Origin: Earliella scabrosa
Taxonomy: Eukaryota > Basidiomycota > Agaricomycetes > Polyporales > Polyporaceae
Reading direction: 5' to 3'
DNA: 64,000 nucleotides
Assembly: GCA_022605405.1 (NCBI GenBank)
Contig: JABYQQ010000002.1
Span: 2,542,001 to 2,606,000, forward strand
The notes beneath the pieces are model-generated. The model did no database searches. It was not told the DNA's origin and worked only from the letters and a program-made list of their open reading frames with translations. Made by a program: the position numbers and the translations under genes. Numbering within the stretch: the stretch's first letter is position 1; the number at the start of each line of letters is the position of its first letter. Positions 55,108 through 64,000 of the stretch are shown in pieces.

Positions 55108-58100
55108 ATGTCCACGCCAGTCTCGACGCCCTCACAACGCACGCTGCTGACTGGGGAGGCTCTGTAAGTGTTCAGTGACTAGGGCGTCGGGCGCGCACGG
55201 TGTCTGAAGGGTCATAAATTCTCCCTTGACCAGCCAGGACCTCAAGATCGACCAACTTCGCGTGCGTGCTTCGTATGGCGTGTAATGCATTGGTTAACGT
55301 GTCGTTGCGCCAAAAGGCTCTGGCGCGCGCGCATGCGACGCGACCGAGGAAATCCGTTGCTGTGAACACTCTTTCAGATGCCAAAGTCGTCTCTTTCCTC
55401 ATCTCGAAGGGGCTCGCGACCCATTGGGGTCGTATTGCTCGCGCGTGCCAAAGTGGAGGTGACTTGGGGCCAACGCCGCCGAGGGGCGTCGCGCGACGGG
55501 AATGGTTCGTTGACAATCTCATTCTTGGGTACGTTCGGGCGGGCAGAATGAGGGTGCCAATCAGTCAGGTGCGTCATACATTGCAGGCTCTGTTGGGGCC
55601 GCTTCATAACAGGTACGCACTACACAAGGAACCCGAACAAGCTGTGAATGTGGGCGGCAGGGCAGAGCCAAAGGAGCAGGTCAGCCAGGTCGAGCAATCT
55701 CCCGTTCCTCCGTCGGCGCAGGGTTGCGGATTGGATGGTGAAGGCAGGGAAGGGTCTGCGGGCGTGGAGGCACATCCACCAGTCGCTCCCTCTGCGCAAG
55801 CAAGCGCATCGGAAGAGCAAGGCAGAGAGGACTGTGTGCGCATGCAGGCCCGGCGTGCGCGCTCCAAAAGCACGGAAACCGAACCGCCACGCAATCAGCT
55901 GGCAAGTTCGACTTATGGATCCTGCCGCCTGCCAGCAGGGACCACGAACGGGCTGGCTTTGCGCGAGGGCACCCCTGGGGAAGCAGAGCGCTCCGATCCT
56001 GGAGGTGCGTCGCCAGCGCGTGGGTTCTGTGGCTATGGTTGAGTGACTAAAGGCGGTACATGGTCCAGGGCCACTTGCGACGCAAGCCTCCAGTCCTCTC
56101 TCCCCCGTGACTCCGACGCACTCTCGCGTCGTCGCCCGTGGTCATGGCGATTCGTCGGGCGTCCCGAAGGAGGCCCGGTCAGACCCAGCGTCGGCGGTCG
56201 AGGTACGTCTTTGATGCTCGTGAACCCTGGAGACGCTGCCTGTAGGACTTGAACTGAGCGTGACCGCATCTGCGCGTAGGTGTCAGGACACAAGTCGGAG
56301 ATCGTCGAAGAGATCGCGCACCGGTCGGAGGCCGCGTGGAGTCACGATGGGTCGGATCGGCCAGTCAATGCCTTCACAGAGTTCGCGCGACTGCTTTCTG
56401 AGGGGACGCGAGCGCAGCTCCAAGGGGAAGGTGATGGAGGCAGCGTAAGGCTGAGCACGGATCGATCCACGGATGATCTGGATCTGTACCTACAGGTCAA
56501 GCAGCCAAAAAATGCTCGACCTGGATCTGCACGGATCATGATCCATTGTGACCTGGATCTGTTTTGACCTGAACCTACAGGTCAGATTACGGATTGATCT
56601 GTGGATCAGCAATATGTTTCATGTATAAATAGATAAAATTCATGAAAACAAGTGATATATTGCTCAAAAGTTTTGACCTGTGACCTGAATGTAAAACAGA
56701 ATCCCTGACCTGGATCCGCAACGACCTGGATCTGTTTGATCTGGATCTGTTTTGACCTGAACCTACAGGTCAAATTTCAGGTCGGATCCAGATCTACCTG
56801 TGCTTGACCTGGATCCATGCTCAGCCTTAAGGCAGCGCGGAGGTAGTCGGTCGTAGCTCGCACGGTGATGGTGGTGGAGACGGTCCGTGCAATGTTCTGC
56901 CCGCGCGGCCGCCCCTTGAGATCGACTTAGGGAAGCGCGGCCCCAGGCCTGGTCTTCCCAAAGTCGATCAGCAGGGCTTCGTTCACAAGTGGCTGGTGAG
57001 CATGACGGTTCGCCTGCGACGTTGGTGATCTCGGCTTACTGGATTGGTCTCCGCAAGATTCACCAGCGCTGCCTTGCCGTTGGTGGAGATGGGGTAGTCG
57101 GAGACTGGCCGCAATTGGTAGAGCACGCGAGCCACGATGCGCCAGGGCGGCCCGTTTTCCTACAACCAGCCGCGCCGGGTGCCGGAGTGTCACGTGCGTG
57201 GGCCCAACTCGGTTCGACAAAGGACATGCTGGCGACGGGTAGAGCTGGAGTCCCCAATGAGGACTACATCTATGAGGAAGTCCTTCAAAATGGGCTCGGG
57301 GATTATGGTTTCGTGAGTGCCTTGAACTCCTGGAGAAGACCAGCCCTCACTTTGATTGCTCTCAGAGAGACGGCGCATACGTGCCCAGTTCCTCGCCTTC
57401 GTCTCCTCAAAACTCTTCTTCATCCCCCGTCTCACCTGATCACGCTCGTCTGAGCCGCCGGACAGACACACCTACATCCGATCTGCATATCGGCCGCAAA
57501 GACGGCCTTGCGGAGTATGCCCCGGTGGTTGCGGCCGCTCACCACGCCAAGGCAAGTTCTTCGGCAGCGTTCTGCATCGTCATCATAGGCTCACGCAAAC
57601 CCGTTCGCACAGTCTAATCCGCTCCCATTGGTGCGTCATGTGTCCGAAAACAATCACTGGGGGGACGGCGACGTTTGGACCGCCGAGGGAGCCGTGGCGG
57701 TGCTCGGCTTCGATTATCGCTATCCGTCGCACGGGCCTGGGGGTTATAAGCGCGTCGACATTCTCACACTGTGGCTACGATATGTTCGCGCCCAGGGCGT
57801 CGTCCTCACCAACATGAACACGTTCCTCAGGGAACTCGCCATCGCGATCAGACTAATTGATGGTACGCTCGTCTGCGTCCCAAAACCGTGCGCCCGACAT
57901 ATGCTCAAAGCTCGCTTTTCAGCCAACGTCGTCATCAGCATGGGCACCAAAGTCCAAGGGCTGCTTTGGTACCATCCTGTAGCCGAGACCACGGGGGATG
58001 GTAATTTTATCTTTCTGAAAGAAGACGATGAGGACGTCGAGGTCCTGGCTTTGGATCCTCGGGAGAGGTCGCAAATGCTGGCGCATTGCCAATTTGGGAT

Positions 58101-61030
58101 ATACTGTCGGCTGGATCAGGTGTGTACATCTCCCCGTGCCTGCCGTAACTGTGGTTGAACGCAATGCAAGCATTGCGCCCCCGAAGAGTCATCTCGCGGG
58201 GATGGGGTCGACCATTCCGCCGGCCTCCTCGTCGACGGCGACGGGACACGTGTGGTGAGTCCATTCAATCCAGCCCCTCACCGCGTACGGACTGCCTAAC
58301 GGGTACGCATCTCCAGGCGCTCGCCCAGCTACACCCCATGGACTTACCCCCGGCGTCGGACCCTGTCCCTGTGCTTCCCATGGCAGCTGTCGACCCTGTT
58401 GAGCACCACAGCCAGCACTTCCCCAGCCCGCGTGAGGCATCACTTCAGCTGCTGGATGCCCTCGAGCTCGCCCCAGCCCCTGCGCCTGCCACGGGCCCAG
58501 AACTCGCCCCCGTTCTCAAGGCCACACACAAGGTTCGCCCTCGGCCCTTGGTTACAATCCCCGGTCAGCAGTCACGCAACGGCCAGAGCCCGTCACATCA
58601 GTAGATGTGGTTTTCCTCTAAAAGCCCTAAATCCTCTAATTTAGAGGTTTTAGATATCTTAGAGGCACTTAGGGGAACATAGATGTCTAGTGGTTTTAGA
58701 GCTTTCACCTCATATATGGGCAGGTTGATCCAGTACTTACTGCACATTTATACAATCAATGTGATCTTTTTGAATGCTTGAGACAGATCAATCCCACAGA
58801 CCAGTAGGTAAATGGACGGAAAAAAGCGAAAATAAAAATGCACTCAGCCTGAATTGAACCCATGCCTTCACCATTTACATCAGAACCAGCTGGAGCACTT
58901 TACCACTGCACCACCTCAGCACATATACCAGGGGGAGCAGACACAATATATACTGTCTTTTGTTGGACTTATGCAAATCTGTTGGTGACTGACTACTTTA
59001 CTCCCTCAATTCAATGTATACTACTTCTCTGTTACATATCAATTATAGTGTGTCAAAATGCGACACATTAGGCTTCTATGACATAAAGAATTGACCATAT
59101 CTCTTGTTCAATTGCTGCTGTATGCTGGTACTGGTAAAAATTTGCAGCAATGTACCAATACAAAGTATGGCTGCTCACTAAAGGCTGATTCTGCCAGTGT
59201 GTCCCAAATCAGGAGTTGTGGGTCATCTAGAACTGCATGCACCATAGGTTTGATGTCATCTCTAATACATCTAAATACTCTAAAATTTCTAAAAATTCTA
59301 AGACATATTTTAGAAGTTCTTAGAGGTTTTAGAGAAAAACCACATCTACTGATGCAGGTCGTGCGCCCGACCAGACAACCGACCAGCACGCCACCCACTC
59401 GACGTCGGGTCGCACACACGGGGAGGGCGACGCACAGGGCGACGCGGACCCGTCCTCACGCCGCCAGCGGGGACGAGACTCGCCGCATCCCGTATCCACT
59501 CCTGAGCCTGCTTCCCCGCCGCACGAGGCACCTATCAGTCCCCCACCCGTCTCAGCCGCGGAAGAGCACTTTCGGGCCGCCCTTCGGTGGCTTCGAGCAG
59601 AGTTCGGCACGGACGAAATCGTTGTCGACATGATCTGTGAGAAGCCGAAGAAGAGTCAGGTACCTGTCAGAATGCTCCGCTGGATCAAGCGAACCCATGA
59701 GCTTGCCCGATTGGGACGCGTCAGAGTCGACAGGACGGACGTGCGCATCACAAAGCGTGTGCTCGCCGAACTTCTGCGACGCAAGAATCAATTCCTGAAC
59801 CACGCAATTGACAGTCAGGAGCTTATCGACACTGGTCATCCGGCGGTCAAACGCGCGATCGAGCGGCTCATCGCCCAAGGGTCCAAAATCGGTGCCAGCA
59901 GCCTGTACAAGGGTCTGTCGCAGGCCGTCCAGAACCCGGATGTTGATGTGGAGTGGCCGACGAACATCGAGGATGACGAGGACGAGGACAAGGACAAGGA
60001 CCCGGCACTGCCCCCCAAGCGATCGCGAAAGAAAAGCGCACGTACGCGCGACGGCGGCGACGCAGAAGGGGCCTCCGAGGGCGCGCGGTACTCGCCTTTG
60101 AACGAGCAGGGCCGGCGCGAGCTGCTTGAACTGGCGGCGTGGGAGGGGCCAGACGCGCCCCGGCGGGAGGCGCCCAGACGGCTCGAGAAGGCAAAGGGTT
60201 TCGCGGACCGAGCCTCTCCGCGTACCGCCAGCGAGCTGGATGCAGAGGGGGGTCATGAGCAAGAAGACAACGCGTGGCTGTTCGATGAGGACCAAGACGA
60301 CGACATTTGTCGGGAAAACCTACGTCGCCCGAAAGGCCGTCCAACGCATCACAGCGAGTCTCCGCCCAGCGACGACCTCTCTCCGTCCCCCGTGGCCCTC
60401 ACCACCACCGAGCGCATCGCCCTGCGCCCAGAGCGCTTGGCCGCCCTCCGCCGCGACCTACTTTCGCCGGTTTCCAGCCAGGCGGTGCCGGAGCCGGAGG
60501 GACGGACAACCAGGGGTCGCCCAAGCGAACCCAGACCGTTCGACACACGCCGCCGTGCCCCCGTTTCGTCTCCAAACGAATCGGAGGGCAGTGAGTCTCT
60601 TTCGCGCGACTCTACAGCACGCTCAGGAATCTCCTACGCCTCTGACCCCGACGCTGAAGGGGAAACTGATGAGGAGGTGTTCGCACCCCCTGCGGATGGG
60701 CACTCAGATGCCCGCCCATCGACACGAGCCCAAGACTTCACGCGAGGTCCCGAAAGGTCTCCCGTGGATCAACCGCCCATCAAACGTGCACGCAAGAACT
60801 CGCGAACCAAGCAAGCCTCCCCCTCCGAGTCGCCGCGGGCTCGATCGAGAAGCCCTATTCGGAAGCGCGCTCGGCACATGGGTGCAACAGGACAAAGCTC
60901 GGGGGCTCGTGTCGCATCGACCGAAGAGCAAGTGGAGGCGAGGGCTGCCCCTGCCGTCACGCAAACTGTGCCGATGGTCCGCTGGGTGCGTAAGAAGGTT
61001 GGAGGAGTCCTTGTCCATGTTCCTCAGTAA
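55108..61030 (+). CDS. Large unknown protein, SAP-like N-terminus, interrupted by two MITEs
   Basis: Proposed exons: 55108-55163, 55234-55261, 55317-56004, 56053-56202, 56287-56445 joined to 56838-56995, 57067-57312, 57366-57551, 57613-58119, 58171-58254, 58317-58598 joined to 59354-61030. Phases agree throughout, and with both MITEs removed the chain encodes about 1,406 aa. Residues 18-55 (ALQDLKIDQLRALARAH) resemble a SAP DNA-binding helix pair. The middle is unrecognised (LAEYAPVV, LWLRYVRAQGVVL, GTKVQGLLWYHP). The C-terminal third is acidic, then Arg/Ser- and Lys-rich (KRARKNSRTKQ), suggesting a nuclear protein, and it ends VGGVLVHVPQ. The intron at 57552-57612 is GC-AG. As sequenced both insertions introduce stops, so this allele may be dead unless they are spliced out. 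Confidence 0.5.
56446..56829. mobile_element. 384-bp hAT-like MITE, 8-bp target duplication
   Basis: TAAGGCTGAGCACGGATC opens the element and the complement of TAAGGCTGAGCATGGATC closes it. AGGCAGCG flanks both sides (56438-56445 and 56830-56837); 8-bp duplications are typical of hAT transposons. The interior is AT-rich with many copies of GACCTGGATCTG and GACCTGAACCTACAGGTC. It lies in an exon of the SAP-like gene, and deleting it with one AGGCAGCG restores the frame. Confidence 0.85.
58599..59351. mobile_element. 753-bp MITE with CAGTAGATGTGG TIRs
   Basis: The ends are inverted repeats of about 27 bp (CAGTAGATGTGGTTTT, one mismatch, then CTCTAAAA). AT flanks both sides (58597-58598 and 59352-59353), and removing the element with one AT restores the reading frame of the SAP-like gene. 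The interior carries TCTAAAA-type subterminal repeats and a tRNA-like segment. The superfamily is not certain from a 2-bp duplication. Confidence 0.75.
58842..58922 (-). other. tRNA-like Pol III promoter segment inside MITE
   Basis: On the minus strand TGGTGCAGTGG (58903-58913) fits an A box and GGTTCAATTC (58851-58860) fits a B box, with about 43 nt between them. The acceptor and T stems pair poorly, so I read this as a tRNA-derived, SINE-like piece rather than a working tRNA gene. Confidence 0.5.
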
Positions 61031-61195
61031 TATCCCCGATGTCGTATAATAATCATGCTTCATGGTGCCGTCCGCATGTGCGAGTGCACCCGAGTGCACA
61101 GGTCCTGCATGGGATGTGTCACACACATCCAAGACGAGAGCGAAGTATATGTTACATTCGACATTCGCAGAATACATGCCGTAAGGCCAACTATG

Positions 61196-62594
61196 CTACC
61201 CCCCAAGCGTCATGAACCTCTCGATCGCGCGATCGAGATCCATGGTGACTGGCCGGTCGCGGGATGCCCATCGGTAGCAAAGGCGAGCGCGGAGGATGTC
61301 GTTGTATGGCAGTAGGGTCCAATCAGTCCACTGTATGAGTGTTAGACGGGGGGATTTTGGGCGAGCACACGAACCGTGGACGTACCAAGCGAGCACGGCT
61401 TCCGAGCATACGGTCGCCGACGAAGAACGGTTCAAAGTTGAACCGCACGTACGAGACCTCGACCAAGAAACCTCCCGCGTCGTGATGACCCTCTTCGTCG
61501 TTGGAATGGTCGTGAACTCCCAGACAGGTTGGAGGGCGATCAGGAAATCTCCAACCCACAACGCGGTGACTGTCGCCCTCCTCGCGGCCGGGATGCACGA
61601 GGTACCGCTGTACAACCTCTGACGTCGGCGCGTCGCCGATGATGGCGGTGAGACATCCGTCGTCGCCGAAGTGGCGGATGCGACAGCCGCATAGAAACAG
61701 GTGGCCCAGACACCACGTCTCCCAAGCTCCGGCGTATTCGGGAGGAGGAGGAGGTTCGAGGGGAGGATCAATCAGTGACCCGGCGTCCTGGCCTAGCACG
61801 AAAGCGCCTCTCGCCAACAACCGCAGATTGCGCAGGAGCTCCCAAGGTCGCCGCCGAAGGCCCCAATCCCGCCCGCGATTCATCGCCCGCCGACGTAGCG
61901 TCAGGGCAGCGTAGGGACACGAGAGTATGTCCGCCGAGAAGAAGCACATGAACGCCGTGTTCAATTGCACGACGACGGAAAGGAGGGGGCCGGGGCAGCG
62001 AGAGGTGACGAACCGGATGTACCGCAGCCGCATGTGGTTGCTCATGATCGCGTAGAGCACCACGATCCTATCCATCCCCGTGTTGAGGTACTTGTCTTGC
62101 ACATCGCATGGCCGCACTTTGAGGAAAGGCGCTTTCACGTGCCAGAAGTGGGCCCGGAGTTCTTGGATGAGTTGCTCGCAGTTGTCTTCGCTCACGCACA
62201 CCTCGAGGTCCTTCGTGAGCAGCCTGGGGTCGTCGAGGAAGAAGGCGAGCGCCGTTTCGGCGCTGATGACGGCGTTGAACCTGGACAGCGTGGAGAGAAC
62301 AAAGTGCGCGTCCGGGACAAACTCGCCAATGAGCATGAGCATATGTGCCCTCCGCTCCACCTCGCGCTTGAGGAATTGGGACACGAAACGCCAGCGCAGG
62401 AGGGTGAGGATGTCGCATTGCCACAATATCACGCAGACGACATCGATTGGGAGGCTGCGCCCAATGCAAGTTAAATTGAGGGCTCGTAGACTGCGGGCAA
62501 GGTAATGGCTCACAATTTTTTCAGGGGTTGAAGCGACATCGTCGCGGACGAGTGGAAGGAGGAAGGAGCTGGCGGACAGGTTGAGAGCAGACAC
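61196..62594 (-). CDS. F-box-like protein
   Basis: Two exons, 62594-61386 and 61330-61196, joined in phase 0 (ARL then WTDWTLLPYND), give about 447 codons. The frame starts at a GTG at 62594 with no ATG nearby, so the true first exon probably lies upstream and is not resolved. Residues of about 45-80 (LPIDVVCVILWQCDILTLLRWRFVSQFL) match an F-box helix set, which would link the protein to SKP1 in an SCF ubiquitin ligase. The remainder, with a FNAVISAETALAFFLDD motif, is of a type often found C-terminal to F-boxes in agaricomycetes; the substrate is unknown. Confidence 0.7.
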
Positions 62595-64000
62595 TCGTAC
62601 CGCACAGGAAGTGCAAGTGTCGCGGGGATGGCGTACAGTCTCGTCGGTCTGCGCCGCACATTCAGACTGTTCACGGACAGTCCCGTGCTGATGGAAATTT
62701 CATGTGGAGGCCTGGTGTCTCCACCCCATCCATGTGTCAGGCCGAGAGCGCATCACAGGCACGCTAGCAATCTCGTCCGTCCAAGCGTGACTGCAGAATC
62801 CGTCCCGAGGGCCCCCTGAGGGCGGCACGCACACCGTCAGCAGCAAGCTTCGTCGCACCTCCGGCAACATTTTAAACAATGTGCCCGACCGCGACGAGTC
62901 ACCCCAAGAGCCTCGAAGAAGCGGCGCCCGGGCTTTGGTAACAGTAAGATTCTTATCTTGCTACCAAGTTTGCCTGCGGACGAGCTGCAGGCGTCGCGCA
63001 GGACCATGCGGGAGACCTAGACGGTCGCAATCAGGGCAATCAGCGTGTCCGACTTCCACTGGATCACTGAAAACAGCCTGATATGTTTGCCCGCCCTTTG
63101 CGGCTCGAATCCCCCGGCCCAGTGCGGGCCGAGGGGCTGGGGTCAACACATCTACACCACGACGGCACGAACACGAGGGGTGCGACATACCGTGACGCGC
63201 CAACCGGCATCACATAGGCAGAATGTAACGGACCTGTGCCAATCTCAGGTCGAGCGTTGACGCAGTCATGGCTTTGCGGCTGGGGACTGAAGCGCGACGC
63301 TGCTGTGACTGCGGTCGGGGAAACGGGACTCATGGTTGCAAACCAAGATGGGACTCGGAGCCGCTTGGCACTACGGACTGCTCCATTGGATCACTTACCC
63401 AAAAAGGCAACATGGATGACGTAGCGTTCGCCCGACGTTGCGTCGCGCGACTTCATCGCTGGTCAGACATGCGGCACCCTGTTGCTCGGGCGAATACATG
63501 CACGAGAGCCTGAGTGCGCCCCACGATCAATCTAGGTCACAAATCCAACGACCACCAATCCCCATGAAAGAACTCATGCGAAGCATGGTGTCGCATGGTG
63601 CAGGTGGGCGACCAACAAGGAAACCAGAGCTCGATCCGCTCCATCAGCCGCGACCACCGAACTACATAGCCATCCATGCGCATAGGATACCCGCGCAACC
63701 AATCGGCCATATCACGGCCAGTTCGGGGTCGCCCGCCCCGGTCAATGATCGGCGGGCCACCGTCGGCGCGGGTGCGTCGACCCCAACTCCCGAGACTGCA
63801 TGTTTCCACCACGCGCGCCATGAGTGACTGATTGGACTCCATGGCCGCCCTGAATCGACGCAGAGAGGACTTCGACCGGACGGCCTGGAGAAAGGCGCCG
63901 GTGAGTGGCCGCCGGCTGCCGCACGGTAGCACTGATACACGAACCTGGCGAGATTCCACGTCGGCACCGCCTGTGAGGAGATGGAGAGAGAGATCGCCCA
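62595..64000. other. Unassigned right end
   Basis: About 1.4 kb without a supportable gene. The left part should contain the missing first exon and promoter of the F-box-like gene. GC-rich overlapping frames at 63438-63967 on both strands have no recognised motif; a gene cut by the window edge is possible. Confidence 0.35.

Noticed and set aside
58842..58922. Functional tRNA gene
   Set aside because: A and B boxes are present, but the acceptor and T stems do not pair properly and the segment lies inside a MITE.
1..64000. CRISPR arrays, bacterial operons or riboswitches
   Set aside because: The window is eukaryotic (spliced genes, LTR retroelements), and no regularly spaced direct repeats of that kind were seen.

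Overview
The window looks like nuclear DNA from an agaricomycete (mushroom-forming or wood-decay basidiomycete). Coding exons are GC-rich and cut by many GT-AG introns of about 50-80 nt. The gene set includes MYND-finger proteins, an F-box-type protein, an aldo-keto reductase, EFG1 and an RS-rich nuclear protein, together with Ty1/Copia and Ty3/Gypsy retroelements and several miniature inverted-repeat elements. Nothing in the sequence names the species.

Positions 1-34.5 kb hold a cluster of two gene families that I do not recognise. Family A has ten copies (A1-A10). Nine have four exons and A9 has five. Exon 1 is 135-192 nt, most often exactly 147 nt; a conserved DMC/DMV...PFxNC[YF]xW domain follows, then a variable linker, a conserved LWLDL...ERDAI block, and in A1-A7 a short last exon ending in PYI..WP. 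Family B has four copies (B1-B4), with an N-terminal Cys pair or cluster, a YTPIYDIL-like block and, in B1-B3, a 36-42 nt microexon. Every B lies head-to-head with an A across a 350-500 bp shared intergenic region: A2/B1, A3/B2, B3/A6 and B4/A9. The array is mirrored around a conserved block (EFG1, aldo-keto reductase, two head-to-head MYND genes; 11.1-16.2 kb): all A genes point away from the block and all B genes towards it. This paired, expanded, fast-diverging two-family cluster is the best candidate for an undescribed system. Its function is unknown.

From 35.5 to 36.8 kb lies a five-exon RS-rich nuclear protein gene. From 37.4 to 54.5 kb the window is transposon-rich: nested MITEs, an intact young Copia element (two 599-bp LTRs that read the same, ATTTC target duplication, half-tRNA-type primer site), a Gypsy element with an in-frame UAG between gag-protease and pol that is truncated inside reverse transcriptase, and a 2,676-bp near-perfect palindrome at the truncation point.

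From 55.1 to 61.0 kb a large unrecognised multi-exon gene with a SAP-like start is interrupted by two MITEs (384 and 753 bp). Removing each MITE with one target-site copy restores the reading frame exactly. An F-box-like gene follows (61.2-62.6 kb), and the last 1.4 kb shows nothing recognisable. All exon maps were derived by eye from splice consensus, phase and comparison among paralogues; they are not transcript-supported.
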